From positions 496,001 through 560,000 of the forward strand of contig NZ_ACZN01000018.1 in the NCBI RefSeq assembly GCF_000176135.1: a stretch of 64,000 nt of DNA, in the 5' to 3' direction. How positions within the stretch are numbered: the stretch's first letter is position 1; every line of letters begins with the position of its first letter. The translations under genes were made by a program, and so were the position numbers. The notes beneath the pieces were generated by a model that saw nothing but the letters and a program-made list of their open reading frames with translations, had not been told where the DNA came from and searched no databases. Origin of the DNA: Vibrio coralliilyticus ATCC BAA-450. Its GTDB lineage: Bacteria > Pseudomonadota > Gammaproteobacteria > Enterobacterales > Vibrionaceae. Below are positions 26,143 to 36,248 of this stretch, one piece after another.

Positions 26143-27267
26143 TTAGTAACCTGTCAACTGCATGAAACCTTTCGCTTGATGGCTACCCGAAGTTTGAACA
26201 GGCCCTTCCCAATACGGAACAACAAATGGCAACCAAAGCTCCTGGTTAAGCACTTGAGTTGTAAGGTTAATATCGTACTCAGGGATTTTGATATCCCATT
26301 GCAACGGGATATGTTTGCCATTATTGAACAACGTAGATTCATGGGGTTCAATCGACATATCCTCGGCTGACAGTTTCACTGCCTTACCATCTTTACGGGA
26401 CAAGGTACCAAACAGATATGGCAACTGTTGGGCATGCCGATAGCGACTGATGGAGAGTGTGGTCTCATTATCTAGATGGAGTACAAACCAGTCCCAGCCC
26501 TTTTGGCCCTCTGCCATCAATCCACTGCCCCATTCTTTACTCATCCAAGCTTCCCCCTCGACAGGAATCAACTTGCGCGAACCCAGTTGAAGCATCCCTT
26601 TCACTTTCAGAAACGGATTGGTGAGGTTATAGGAAGCAATTGGCAGTAAATCGTGTTTTTCGACGTACCCTTTGTCGCCCGGTAATACATAAGGGCCGTG
26701 AGCCATAGTTTGAAGCTGGACATTAAAGCTATCGCTTGCAGCACTTAGTTGCCCTGGGAATGGCGTTTTGCCAAGCGAACGCCAAAACCAGTTATCAATC
26801 CAAATACGAAACGGTCGATTCGTCATACCTGCCTGACCGATTCCACCTCTCGCGAGCCGCTGTTCTTTCCAGACCTCATCTTTATTGGAGACCACCACGT
26901 GAGAGATATAGAGTTGAGGGCTTTGCCATCCAATTCCGTCTCTATCATCCATTGAGACTCGAAAGTAGCTCCATTGGATACCATATTCTTCACCATTTTG
27001 ATCTTTCACATTCGCGAAGAAATGCCACCACTCATGCTGATATTCATTATGGAATCGAAAATCCACTGGAATCTTAACCGGGTTATTGGGCAGGACGGGT
27101 TCAAACACCTGAGTCGGCTCTGACTGCATCACGTGATTCACCGAGCTGTTTTTCGCCGTCTGAGGCATAACGTAGTATCTGAGATAAGCAGCCCAAACGA
27201 GCACACCTACTACTATGAGCAATAGCAAAGCTCTCACAAGGGTTTTCGCTTGAATGGACTTCCTCAT
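26143..27267 (-). CDS. Lipocalin-like (AttH/CrtC-type) membrane-anchored protein
   Basis: 374-residue protein with one N-terminal membrane helix (about 13-32) and a large periplasmic domain of the AttH/CrtC-like (DUF2006, tandem lipocalin) family. Signature segments are FHNEYQHEWWHFFANV, WSYFRVSM and GWDWFVLHL. It follows the ABC permease by 1 bp, the AttFGH arrangement in which an AttH-like protein accompanies an ATPase and FtsX-type permease. A role in lipid or hydrophobic-substrate export from the inner membrane is inferred; the substrate is unknown, and carotenoid chemistry is unlikely given the context. Confidence 0.82.
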   Translation of the reverse strand: MRKSIQAKTLVRALLLLIVVGVLVWAAYLRYYVMPQTAKNSSVNHVMQSEPTQVFEPVLPNNPVKIPVDFRFHNEYQHEWWHFFANVKDQNGEEYGIQWSYFRVSMDDRDGIGWQSPQLYISHVVVSNKDEVWKEQRLARGGIGQAGMTNRPFRIWIDNWFWRSLGKTPFPGQLSAASDSFNVQLQTMAHGPYVLPGDKGYVEKHDLLPIASYNLTNPFLKVKGMLQLGSRKLIPVEGEAWMSKEWGSGLMAEGQKGWDWFVLHLDNETTLSISRYRHAQQLPYLFGTLSRKDGKAVKLSAEDMSIEPHESTLFNNGKHIPLQWDIKIPEYDINLTTQVLNQELWLPFVVPYWEGPVQTSGSHQAKGFMQLTGY

Positions 27268-27268
27268 T

Positions 27269-29722
27269 TTACAATGCGTCCCTTAGTGATTTCATTGGTG
27301 TGTTTCGAATCATCCTCAATACTGGCAAAGCACCAGCCAGCATCAGCGAGCCCATCGCCATCAAACTGGTGTGAAGATATTCTTCAGGGATTAACTGAAG
27401 CTCAAGTGTCCATCCGAAAGACTGCTTAATGACGATATCAACCACTAAATTAGCCAGAGCCAAGCCAAGCGGTAACGCAATTAGAATCGATATTGCCCCG
27501 AAGACAAACAGTTGTAGACCACCCATAACAACCAATTCTTTACCAGACATCCCTAGGCAACGCAGCAACGAGACATGACGTTGACGTGATACCTCACCAG
27601 CGACCGTGGCAAAGAAAATACCAAATACTGCGATGATCAAGGTGATATTGCCGAGTGTATCGGCTATTGAGAAGGTCCGGTCAAACACCCTCATCGCCTG
27701 CTTATGAATATGGCTATTGTCGAAAATCCTTTCCGAATTCAAACGGAACACCGACTCCATTCGCCTTTTAAGACCAACAGAATTAACGCCATCTTTCAAT
27801 ACAGCGCCTAAAGCAACCGTACCTCCGCCAGCGAAGGCATACAGCCAATTACGGTGTGAAAGCAGAACTTGATTATAGGGGTTACCATAATCGTAGTAGA
27901 CACCAACCACCTGCCAGCCTTTACCAAGCTTGCCAGATAAATCGATAGAGTCGCCCGGGCGAATACCTAGTTTCAGTGCCATCGATTCACTGATCATCAC
28001 ACCTTTAGAGTGATGTAAGTGATACCAGTAGTTAGGAATGCCCAGCTTGACAGTTAAGGAGTCCAACTCCCCTTCTGAGGCACCTGTACTGACAACCTGA
28101 AGAACTCCTTTATTAGAGTTAACCTCTTTTTCCCAACGCCACCAAACAGAATCGACTTCAGGCTGCTTAGACAACCAACCACTCATGCGAGCCGCTGCAC
28201 TATTATTCGGGTAAATGTACAAATCAGCGGCTAAACGTTGGCTCAGCCATTTGTCGGTTGTATCACGGAAGCTACCAACCATGGTTTCAACACCAATGTT
28301 GGCTGCCATTGCCAACATAAACGCCATGGTCGCTACACCTCGGTAGCTCATGCTGGCTGCCGCGTCAGCGAAGAACCAGCGTGTCTTCACCCATTTAAGC
28401 GAATAGGAAAGACTATCGAATACCTTCCAGATTAGGAACGGTGTAAACAACGCGACACTCAGAAGCATCAAAGCGACGATCGCAAAGCCAGATTCCTGTG
28501 TTTGCGGCGCCTGATAAATGGCGATTGCTGCCACACACAACGCGCAAGCTAGCAAGGCTTGGATCGTAAACTCAGTGCCCGCAAAACGAACTAAAGATAA
28601 ACGTGCTGTTAATCGAATCGGCTGTGAACGCAACAAACGTACCAAAGGCCAAGCACAAGCAACAAAAGCACCAATGATCGTCATGTATAGGCTGTATATA
28701 CTGGATTTCCAGCTCCACGAGATCAACAAGCCAACATTCGCGTCATAAAGGTCGCCCAAACTGGCCGAAACAGCAGGAATAAGCTGATTAGCAAGCAAAA
28801 TGCCGAGCACGTTACCACACAACCAGCTGATCGTGATCAACACCAAAAGCTCTAAACAGAGTGCCTTAGCCAGTTGCCAACCAGAAACGCCGGTTTGACG
28901 CATCGCACCGACTAACGGCTGCCTTTGAGTCAACGAAAGTGACATCGCTTGGTAGAAGATAAATAGACCAACGAGAAACGCCAGCATCCCCATAGCGCTT
29001 AAGTTCATGTGGAAGGCTTGCGTCAGTGATTCAAGCTCAGCACGTGAATTACGCATAATGCTCATGCCGTTGGGTAAGTACTCTTTGAGACGTGCTAGTT
29101 TTTCCGGAGGCATTTCACCGCAGGCAATGACTGAAATTCCGGAACTACGCTCTAACATTCTAAGCAATGAAATATCGGCGATAATCCGAGTACCGTTCAA
29201 TCGGTCTTGGGTATCAACAACAATCGGCCCTAATTTACTGCCATCACTGAGCGGGATAAAGTCATTGTCCTGCCATTTCATATGTGCGGCGAGATCGGAA
29301 CTGACCAAAATCGGATATGGGCTGTTCATTAATTGCAGAGAAGAGAAATCTTTCAGAATCGTCGCGGGCCTGAATTGCAACATAGCCACGGGATCAACAC
29401 CAACTAGCATCAGATCCGTCCCATTGGCCATGTTTACTCGTAGGCTTTCAAATGGTGCGCACTGGTTGAACCCATCGCGACGGAGTTGGACATAGAAGCC
29501 CTGAGGGATCTTATTGGTGATGTGTTTAGGGCGAATACGGTAAGGAAGAGGATTAGAAAAAAGTTTTTCACCGTGTTCGTAGCTTTGCCTCGCATGATCG
29601 TTAATAGAGGTCACACCCACTAAAAGTGACACACCTAACGTAAGACCGAGCCAGACAAGAAGGATTTGAAAAGGGTAGCGTCTGTAATGGCCGAGTAGTG
29701 CTTTAACTACGGGCCATAACAT
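27269..29722 (-). CDS. FtsX-like ABC transporter permease
   Basis: 817-residue permease with two FtsX/MacB-type membrane blocks (about helix 20, 245-360 and 395-480, then 690-800) and periplasmic loops between, equivalent to fused AttF/AttG. Such mechanotransmission permeases power periplasmic events or lipid and peptide extraction and do not import solutes. It overlaps the ATPase gene by 20 bp, which indicates translational coupling. Confidence 0.85.
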   Translation of the reverse strand: MLWPVVKALLGHYRRYPFQILLVWLGLTLGVSLLVGVTSINDHARQSYEHGEKLFSNPLPYRIRPKHITNKIPQGFYVQLRRDGFNQCAPFESLRVNMANGTDLMLVGVDPVAMLQFRPATILKDFSSLQLMNSPYPILVSSDLAAHMKWQDNDFIPLSDGSKLGPIVVDTQDRLNGTRIIADISLLRMLERSSGISVIACGEMPPEKLARLKEYLPNGMSIMRNSRAELESLTQAFHMNLSAMGMLAFLVGLFIFYQAMSLSLTQRQPLVGAMRQTGVSGWQLAKALCLELLVLITISWLCGNVLGILLANQLIPAVSASLGDLYDANVGLLISWSWKSSIYSLYMTIIGAFVACAWPLVRLLRSQPIRLTARLSLVRFAGTEFTIQALLACALCVAAIAIYQAPQTQESGFAIVALMLLSVALFTPFLIWKVFDSLSYSLKWVKTRWFFADAAASMSYRGVATMAFMLAMAANIGVETMVGSFRDTTDKWLSQRLAADLYIYPNNSAAARMSGWLSKQPEVDSVWWRWEKEVNSNKGVLQVVSTGASEGELDSLTVKLGIPNYWYHLHHSKGVMISESMALKLGIRPGDSIDLSGKLGKGWQVVGVYYDYGNPYNQVLLSHRNWLYAFAGGGTVALGAVLKDGVNSVGLKRRMESVFRLNSERIFDNSHIHKQAMRVFDRTFSIADTLGNITLIIAVFGIFFATVAGEVSRQRHVSLLRCLGMSGKELVVMGGLQLFVFGAISILIALPLGLALANLVVDIVIKQSFGWTLELQLIPEEYLHTSLMAMGSLMLAGALPVLRMIRNTPMKSLRDAL

Positions 29723-30374
29723 GAAGCTGCCCTCCTTGAAGACGCACTCGACCTTCCATGTGTTCCGCTACCCGCTCACTGTGTGTCACCAGTAATAATG
29801 TACACTCTAGCTGGCGAGTCAACGTAGTAAGAAGGCGCATCACTGCTTCGGCATTTCGCTCATCAAGGCTGCCGGTTGGTTCATCGGCAAGGAGGATTTT
29901 GGGCTCCATGTAAAGCGCACGGGCGATAGCTGCTCGTTGCTGCTGGCCACCTGAGACTTCTTCAGGGTAACGACCCAGCAATGGCATTAGATCTAATGCA
30001 GAGAGGATTTGACGCCACAGTCCCTTGTCTTCAGGGAGCCCCTTAAGCTGGCGACAAAAACGAATATTATCAGCGACGTTGAGTGTTGGAAGTAAGTTAA
30101 ATTGCTGAAAGATAAGGCCAATGTTGTTACGACGATATGCAGTACGTTTGGTTTCGGCAATTTCATGCATAGAGAAATTCGGAAACCAAATTTCGCCAGA
30201 ATCGACAGTATCCAACCCCGCGATCAAATTCAGTAACGTACTCTTTCCTGAACCACTTTCACCCATCAGAGCGACTTGCTCACCTTGTTCTAATGACAAC
30301 TCAGCACCTTGCAAGACAGGGTGAAATTCACCACCATCTACATAGCCTTTACATAGGTCTGTTAGCTGAAGCAT
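29703..30374 (-). CDS. ABC transporter ATPase (LolD/MacB class)
   Basis: 223-residue ATPase partner of the FtsX-like permease. Walker A GESGSGKST, Q-loop in IFQQFNLLPT, signature SGGQQQR, Walker B ILLADEPTG and the switch His in LLVTHSE are all present, so it should be active. It is first gene of the three-gene operon ATPase-permease-lipocalin-like protein. Confidence 0.93.
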   Translation of the reverse strand: MLQLTDLCKGYVDGGEFHPVLQGAELSLEQGEQVALMGESGSGKSTLLNLIAGLDTVDSGEIWFPNFSMHEIAETKRTAYRRNNIGLIFQQFNLLPTLNVADNIRFCRQLKGLPEDKGLWRQILSALDLMPLLGRYPEEVSGGQQQRAAIARALYMEPKILLADEPTGSLDERNAEAVMRLLTTLTRQLECTLLLVTHSERVAEHMEGRVRLQGGQLHVMARS

Positions 30375-30497
30375 TAAAAGTCTCGCAATCGTTCAAAATT
30401 GGACTGTGAATCTACACTAAAACCACGCTGGGAGGAAGTATTTTGGATACTAGATCACAAGATATGCATCTAAACACACCTCCTGGACGATTCATGT

Positions 30498-31874
30498 CTA
30501 ATTTTCGATCAAATTTTTCATCCAACGCTGTGTTTTCATCCTATAAAGCGAACCGCCCCATTTAATGACTTCCTCGGTCAAAAATAGTAGGAAAACCCAC
30601 TCAGGCTCCCATCCTAGGCCAATGGCCGCGAACGCGGCGAGCGGTATACCAATCAGCCACTGAGCAATCAAGTCTTGATAGAGGCAGAACTTCACATCAC
30701 CGCCAGCTCTTAGTACACCGACGATCACCATCATAGGAATTGAGCGTAAAATAATGCCAAAGCACAGAATAACCATGAACTTCTCAGCCAAAGCACGAGT
30801 CTCATCAGTCAATGCACTAAAAGCATCAAGAACAAGTCCCTGACATAAGTACAAAATCAGAGCGACAACAATGCCTACAATCAAGCTCAGTATGGTCATG
30901 CCAATCGCCTGATAATAGACTGCCTCATAATTCTTGGCGCCAATCTGGTTACCCACTAGCACAGCAGCGGCATTGGACATTCCGATCAACAGTGCCAAAG
31001 CGATCGATTCAACCGGCGACATGACCGACAGCGCAGCCAATCCCTGAACTCCGGACTGCCCCATGATCGCGTGATAGGCAAACAACCCACCAGCCCAAGC
31101 GAGAAAGTTAAACGTGGTGGGTAAAGAAAGTTTCAAAAAACGTACAACCCTTTTCCATTGGATTACCGCTTTAAGATCTTTAGCTCCGAAAGCCAGCAAG
31201 TGATTTTTTGCGTAGATGTAGCCAAATAGTGTTGCAACTTCAATCGCTCCACTTAGCACTGTGGCGATTGCGGCACCTTTGATCCCCATCGCGGGAAAAC
31301 CCAGCTTACCGAAGATAAGTACCCAGTTAAGAAAAATATTGGACACAATACCAATACCACTAAAAAAGGTACTGATACCGGGTTTGTGCATCGAGCGGAG
31401 ACCAACAGACATGCTGGCAACGCACGCGACAGCAAACATTGTCACTGCTGTAATCACCAAGTACTGACTACCTAACTGATTGACTTCCTGAGATTCAGTG
31501 GTCAGAGCCATAATTTCACTTGGAAACAAAACAAAAATCGCTACGGTAAACACAGCAAAAATCATTGATACCAACCAAGTCAGGGCAGTACTTTCTTTGA
31601 CGCCCTGACGGTCAGCTGCACCCCAATATTGGGCTGTAAGCAGCGCTCCGCCTGTCGTCACGCCTACCAGCATAATCGTTGTAACAAAGGTTGCTCTGGC
31701 CGCAACGCCCACTGCTGCAATTTCTGCTTCACCTAATTGGCCAAGCATTAACACGTCCACTAAACCACGACTAGAGAACATGATACTTTGCAACGTAATA
31801 GGTAAAGCGATAGCGATCATTCGTCGCAAAAACTCACCGCGCGTATGGAATAGAATCTGTGAGACCGTGCTCAA
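30498..31874 (-). CDS. MATE-family multidrug efflux transporter
   Basis: 458-residue inner-membrane protein with about 12 helices in two homologous halves, of the NorM-type MATE family. N-terminal RMIAIALPITLQSIMFSSRG and GLVDVLMLGQLGEAEIAAVG are family blocks. It would export cationic compounds using a sodium or proton gradient. It is divergent from the SDR/DUF2867 gene. Vibrio genomes carry several MATE paralogues; the particular one is not assigned. Confidence 0.92.
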   Translation of the reverse strand: MSTVSQILFHTRGEFLRRMIAIALPITLQSIMFSSRGLVDVLMLGQLGEAEIAAVGVAARATFVTTIMLVGVTTGGALLTAQYWGAADRQGVKESTALTWLVSMIFAVFTVAIFVLFPSEIMALTTESQEVNQLGSQYLVITAVTMFAVACVASMSVGLRSMHKPGISTFFSGIGIVSNIFLNWVLIFGKLGFPAMGIKGAAIATVLSGAIEVATLFGYIYAKNHLLAFGAKDLKAVIQWKRVVRFLKLSLPTTFNFLAWAGGLFAYHAIMGQSGVQGLAALSVMSPVESIALALLIGMSNAAAVLVGNQIGAKNYEAVYYQAIGMTILSLIVGIVVALILYLCQGLVLDAFSALTDETRALAEKFMVILCFGIILRSIPMMVIVGVLRAGGDVKFCLYQDLIAQWLIGIPLAAFAAIGLGWEPEWVFLLFLTEEVIKWGGSLYRMKTQRWMKNLIEN

Positions 31875-31977
31875 TTACTCACCTCAAACGACAACACTAT
31901 GATAGGAAGGGAAAAAATATACCGTTTATTATATGATCAGCCTTGCGCATAAACCATATTATTAATAAGGGGTCGAG

Positions 31978-33414
31978 ATGAAAAAAGTGCTAGTACTGGG
32001 CGCATCCGGCTATGTAGGTTCGCAATTGCTGCTTCAACTGTGTAGCAAAGGCTATCAGGTAACGGCAGCAGCTCGGCAAATCGAGTATTTGAAAGCCCGA
32101 GTCACCCCCCACCCTAACCTTGAATTGATTTATCTCGATCTCGCTGACCAAGAGACAACACAGCGCATTGTTCCAGAATATGAAGTCGTCTATTTCTTGG
32201 TTCACGGAATGGCGCACGGCCATGACTTCCTTGAGTATGAAATATCCCTTGCCGAAAATTTCAAATCGGCACTAAAAAAGAGCAGTCATACTAAACACGT
32301 CATCTATCTCAGCGCAATTCAACCTCAGACTGGCAATTCAGAACACCTTAAAGCGCGCCGAATGACGGGCGACATTATTCGCAAAGCGGGAATACCCGTC
32401 ACTGAGCTACGAGCGGGGGTCATCATAGGCCCCGGCTCAGCGGCTTTTGAGATCATGAGAGACTTTGTCTACAACATGCCTCTACTCGTCACTCCGAAAT
32501 GGGTAGACTCGAAAGCCAACCCTATCGCGCTGGAAAACCTCAACCACTATTTGTTGTCGCTTATTGAGGAATCCCCTAGCAGTCATGCGCTATACGAAGT
32601 GGGAGGACCGGATACTCTCAGTTATCGTGAGCAATTCGAGACCATCAGCACTGTAATTCGAAAGCCCATCAAGCTCTGGTCAACATCATTATTAACGCCT
32701 CAACTCGCATCGCGCTGGTTGGGTATTGTTACTTCTGTTCCTGCCAGTATTGGGGCTGCTCTGCTATCTGGCTTAGAGCACGATTTTGTTGCCAACTCCG
32801 ACGACATTCGCCAACGCTACCCTCAAGCACTTGTCAGCTACGAACAAATGGTCAGAAAGAGCATCGACGAAGAAGGTCATTTTGTTCGCAGCGAAGTCTG
32901 GGGGTTCGACCCTGCAGCTCTAAAGCGCTGGCAAGCTGGCTATGGCTATTACCCAAAACAAACAGGTGCCAGTATAGAAACGGAATTAAGTTCAGAACAA
33001 CTGTGGGAAATAGTCAAACAAATTGGCAGCAGGAAAGAGGGTTACTTTTTTGCTAACCCAATGTGGCGTGCAAGGGAATGGCTCGATCTATTTTTTGGCG
33101 GAGGGCGACCTGTGCGGCGCTCTCCTCCCGGGCCAGAGCTGCAAGTGGGTGATTATATAGACTCTTGGAAAGTGATTCGCTGCGAAAAAGAGCAATTTCT
33201 GTCCCTGCTGTTTGGTATGAAAGGCCCCGGCCTAGGGCGCTTGGAGTTTTCATTGGAAGACTTGGGCAGCAAACGCAAACTGACGGTCAAAGCGTGGTGG
33301 CACCCGCAAGGTTTAAGAGGCTTACTTTACTGGTTCGCCATGATGCCTGCACATCTATTTATCTTTAAAGGCATGGTGAAAGCCATTGTCCGAAAAGCAA
33401 AAGAGCGTCCTTAA
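31978..33414 (+). CDS. SDR-type NAD(P)-binding protein with C-terminal DUF2867 domain
   Basis: 478-residue cytoplasmic protein. Residues 1-300 are an atypical short-chain dehydrogenase/NAD(P)-binding domain with VLVLGASGYVGSQLLLQL. Residues about 325-475 match DUF2867, including the FFGGGRPVRRSPPGPELQVGD region, often fused to such domains. Substrate unknown. It begins 103 bp from the divergent MATE gene; a hairpin terminator overlaps its stop codon. Confidence 0.85.
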   Translation: MKKVLVLGASGYVGSQLLLQLCSKGYQVTAAARQIEYLKARVTPHPNLELIYLDLADQETTQRIVPEYEVVYFLVHGMAHGHDFLEYEISLAENFKSALKKSSHTKHVIYLSAIQPQTGNSEHLKARRMTGDIIRKAGIPVTELRAGVIIGPGSAAFEIMRDFVYNMPLLVTPKWVDSKANPIALENLNHYLLSLIEESPSSHALYEVGGPDTLSYREQFETISTVIRKPIKLWSTSLLTPQLASRWLGIVTSVPASIGAALLSGLEHDFVANSDDIRQRYPQALVSYEQMVRKSIDEEGHFVRSEVWGFDPAALKRWQAGYGYYPKQTGASIETELSSEQLWEIVKQIGSRKEGYFFANPMWRAREWLDLFFGGGRPVRRSPPGPELQVGDYIDSWKVIRCEKEQFLSLLFGMKGPGLGRLEFSLEDLGSKRKLTVKAWWHPQGLRGLLYWFAMMPAHLFIFKGMVKAIVRKAKERP

Positions 33415-33428
33415 TGGAAGCTCTTTTC
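33399..33428 (+). terminator. Terminator overlapping the SDR gene stop codon
   Basis: Stem AAAAGAGC/GCTCTTTT with a 13-nt loop that contains the TAA stop, then TCAAAT. It lies between convergent genes. Confidence 0.6.
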
Positions 33429-33449
33429 AAATAAAATAAACACTGCAAG

Positions 33450-34109
33450 CTAAACTTGATATCCAATTGGAATCTCAGCTAAATGATTTCCTTGGTTGCC
33501 TGGATAAACCAGATACTCCCCATGGTACTTAACGTTTGATTTGTAGTCGGTAATCTTATGTAGCATGAATCCTGCGGCTGATGCTTTTTCAACAAACTGC
33601 GCGTGGTTACCACGAACAAACCAACTCATAGGTTTAATAAGAGTTTCCCCGTCAAAACAGTCGTCACATTGGTTGGTACATAGTGCGAAAGAGTTTGGGC
33701 CTTCAGTAAAAATCTGAACTTTACCGCAGTTAAGAAGCGGCTCTGACGTTGACACTTCCCAACCACCTTCTTCCATCTGGTCGAGAAATGCATTAATTTC
33801 ACTGTCTTTAATCACTCGCTCCGCTTCCCCTTGAGGGAAAAACTCAGCGTAGAACTTAGAAATACGCTGGAATGTGAACATCAACCCGGCTTCGTTACCT
33901 TTCGAGCGCCCCGCTTTTTGCCAACGAATGAGATCATCAACCACACAGCGATGAAAACGCTGTGACTTGAGAGCACGGGTTACCCAACGCACCAGATAAT
34001 GATTGTTTGCCACAGGTGCATCCACGGCTTTACCTGATTTATGATCGGCGGCCAATTCTTCTAGAGCAGTATTGACCAAGTTTTGTATTTCAACAGTGTA
34101 CTGAGACAT
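33450..34109 (-). CDS. DUF2913-family protein
   Basis: 219-residue cytoplasmic protein of the DUF2913 family, seen mainly in Vibrio and relatives; function unknown. The start is set at ATG 34109 (MSQYTVEIQNLVNTALEE) because its A is the last base of the upstream TAA stop (TAATG), the classic coupled arrangement; earlier in-frame starts would run into the transporter gene. It has no membrane segment. A CTNQCDDC cysteine cluster in the second half might bind metal. Confidence 0.85.
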   Translation of the reverse strand: MSQYTVEIQNLVNTALEELAADHKSGKAVDAPVANNHYLVRWVTRALKSQRFHRCVVDDLIRWQKAGRSKGNEAGLMFTFQRISKFYAEFFPQGEAERVIKDSEINAFLDQMEEGGWEVSTSEPLLNCGKVQIFTEGPNSFALCTNQCDDCFDGETLIKPMSWFVRGNHAQFVEKASAAGFMLHKITDYKSNVKYHGEYLVYPGNQGNHLAEIPIGYQV

Positions 34110-35314
34110 TACGCCTTTCTTCCAAATATCCAGTAAAATGCGGCGGACAGAATTGAACACGCCGTCATAACAGTAATCATTGGCCAAGTCGCCCCATCAG
34201 GCAACATAGCGACGACAACGCCAATCACAGAACCCGTGCCAAAACGCAGCGTTCCTGCCAGAGAAGAAGCCGTACCTGCCATCGCTGGGTATCCACTGAG
34301 CAATAAGCCCATGGTGTTACTACCAATTGTCGACAAGGTACCAATGAAAAGGACCACGAAAGGTACAGTGCCCCACAGCCCTAGGTCAAGCATCCAACCA
34401 ACAAATAACCCTAATCCAGCGACAAGTTGAACCAACAGAGCAAATCTGAGCATGGCATGGGAGCCGACCTTCTTCACCAGACGGCCATTAATCATGGTCA
34501 TAATGATCATCGCGACGATGTTTAACGCAAACAAATAACCAAAGTGATTCGGCTGTACACCATAAATATCAATGTAGACGAACGAACCTGCGGTCAGAAA
34601 GGCAAACATACCAGCAAAAGAAAATGCGCCAGATAAAATCAAGCCCATAGCGACTGAATTCTTACACAGGCGGAAATAGTTACGTATCGTCGTACCAAAG
34701 CGAAGGGGCTGTTTGTTCTCTTCGCTCAACGTTTCTGGAATTTTCCAGAAAACCAAAGCGATCACCACCGCAGCAAACGCGGCCAGAATCCAGAAAATCG
34801 CGCGCCAGCCAAACCAAACTGCAATATAGCCCCCAATCATAGGAGCTATCAAAGGAGCAATCGTAATAACTAAGGTCACAAACGACATTGCGCGAGAAAA
34901 ATCCTCTCGATCAAACATATCGCGAACCACAGCCTGAATGATGACAGCCGCTGCTGCGCCCGCAAAACCTTGAGCTGTGCGTACCCAAGTCAACGCCTCA
35001 ATGCCGGTCGTAGTTGCGCTGACGACGGAAGCAAGACCAAAAAACAAAACGCCTAAGATCAGAACGGGCCTACGGCCATAACTGTCAGCGAGTGGACCAT
35101 GGATCAACTGACCAATGGCAAAACCTGCGGTATACGCGGTTAAGGTAATTTGCACTGCCCCGTCTGCAACACCCAGATCACGGGCGATGGTCGGCATCGC
35201 TGGCAAGTACATATCGATGGCTAGTGGCGTCAATGCGCCGATGGCACCCAGAACAAGAAAAAGAAGAAAAGTGATTTGGGGTGCTTTGGTTTGCTCTAAT
35301 GCAGTATCAGACAT
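34109..35314 (-). CDS. Bcr/CflA-family MFS drug efflux transporter
   Basis: 401-residue 12-helix drug:proton antiporter of the Bcr/CflA family (bicyclomycin, sulfonamide or chloramphenicol type efflux). ATG 35314 is chosen because TAGGAGA lies 6 bp before it; an upstream in-frame start adds 25 unlikely residues. The motif GPLADSYGRRPVLI is MFS motif A, and LAIDMYLPAMPTIA is the Bcr signature helix. It is coupled to the DUF2913 gene. The order bcr-rsuA-radD is the same as in E. coli. Confidence 0.92.
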   Translation of the reverse strand: MSDTALEQTKAPQITFLLFLVLGAIGALTPLAIDMYLPAMPTIARDLGVADGAVQITLTAYTAGFAIGQLIHGPLADSYGRRPVLILGVLFFGLASVVSATTTGIEALTWVRTAQGFAGAAAAVIIQAVVRDMFDREDFSRAMSFVTLVITIAPLIAPMIGGYIAVWFGWRAIFWILAAFAAVVIALVFWKIPETLSEENKQPLRFGTTIRNYFRLCKNSVAMGLILSGAFSFAGMFAFLTAGSFVYIDIYGVQPNHFGYLFALNIVAMIIMTMINGRLVKKVGSHAMLRFALLVQLVAGLGLFVGWMLDLGLWGTVPFVVLFIGTLSTIGSNTMGLLLSGYPAMAGTASSLAGTLRFGTGSVIGVVVAMLPDGATWPMITVMTACSILSAAFYWIFGRKA

Positions 35315-35473
35315 AAATCTCCTACTCGGTTGCGTTAGATATGCAGCTTCCGTGCTGCAACCAAACAGAAAAGAGAGACTCGCATCCACGAGTCTGTAGC
35401 CGATCTATATTGAGCGATATCTCTATAAAAGACTAGTTCCTAATTGGAACTAAACTATTTCCAATTTAGATGA

Positions 35474-36175
35474 TTAGTTCCAGACTGATTCAATTTCTTC
35501 TTGCGTCAGATAGCGATATTCGCCTGGTTCCAGCTCGTCATCCAGAACGATATTGCCGATACGTTCACGGTGTAGGTGCTCCACCTTGTTGCCCAGTGCG
35601 GCAAACATGCGTTTCACCTGATGGTATTTACCCTCAGTGATGGTCAGCAGTACTTCTTTTTCTTCTTCATCAACGATTTCCAGTTTCGCTGGCAAAGTGG
35701 CCGCCTTTTCATTGCGAAGCTCAATGCCCTGCTCAAACTGTGCAACGTAATCAGCCTCAATCGGGTCAACCAGCCAAACGCGATAAGTTTTTTCACATTT
35801 GTGTTTCGGCGACGTAATACGGTGTGACCACTGACCATCATCGGTGATCAACACTAGACCCGTTGTATCTACATCTAAGCGCCCTGCGAAATGAAGATCT
35901 TCCATCTTCACTTCGTCGAGTAACATAAAGGCTGTTTGATTAAATCCATCTTCATGCGAACAGACAAAACCATCGGGTTTAAACAGCATGATGTAACGAG
36001 GACCCGGTTTCTGAATCTCACGTCCTTGCCATTCGACAATACAGTCGTCCGTCACTTTCACCGCACCACTTTTCTGCACGATATCGTTAACGGTGACGTC
36101 ACCACTTTTAATGATTTTTGTTGCTTCTTTACGTGTCGCACCCAGTGCATCACACAAGTATTTATCTAAACGCAT
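35474..36175 (-). CDS. rsuA: 16S rRNA pseudouridine(516) synthase
   Basis: 233-residue enzyme that isomerises U516 of 16S rRNA. An N-terminal S4 RNA-binding domain (MRLDKYLCDALGATRKEA) is followed by the RsuA catalytic domain with the catalytic Asp in GRLDVDTTGLVLIT and the GKYHQVKRMFAALGN motif. It is divergent from radD, as in E. coli. Confidence 0.96.
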   Translation of the reverse strand: MRLDKYLCDALGATRKEATKIIKSGDVTVNDIVQKSGAVKVTDDCIVEWQGREIQKPGPRYIMLFKPDGFVCSHEDGFNQTAFMLLDEVKMEDLHFAGRLDVDTTGLVLITDDGQWSHRITSPKHKCEKTYRVWLVDPIEADYVAQFEQGIELRNEKAATLPAKLEIVDEEEKEVLLTITEGKYHQVKRMFAALGNKVEHLHRERIGNIVLDDELEPGEYRYLTQEEIESVWN

Positions 36176-36248
36176 GAATACCTCATCTCAATCAGGTGAG
36201 GTATTATAGAGCCACTAGACTAAATAGTTGAGCTATTTCACACATTTT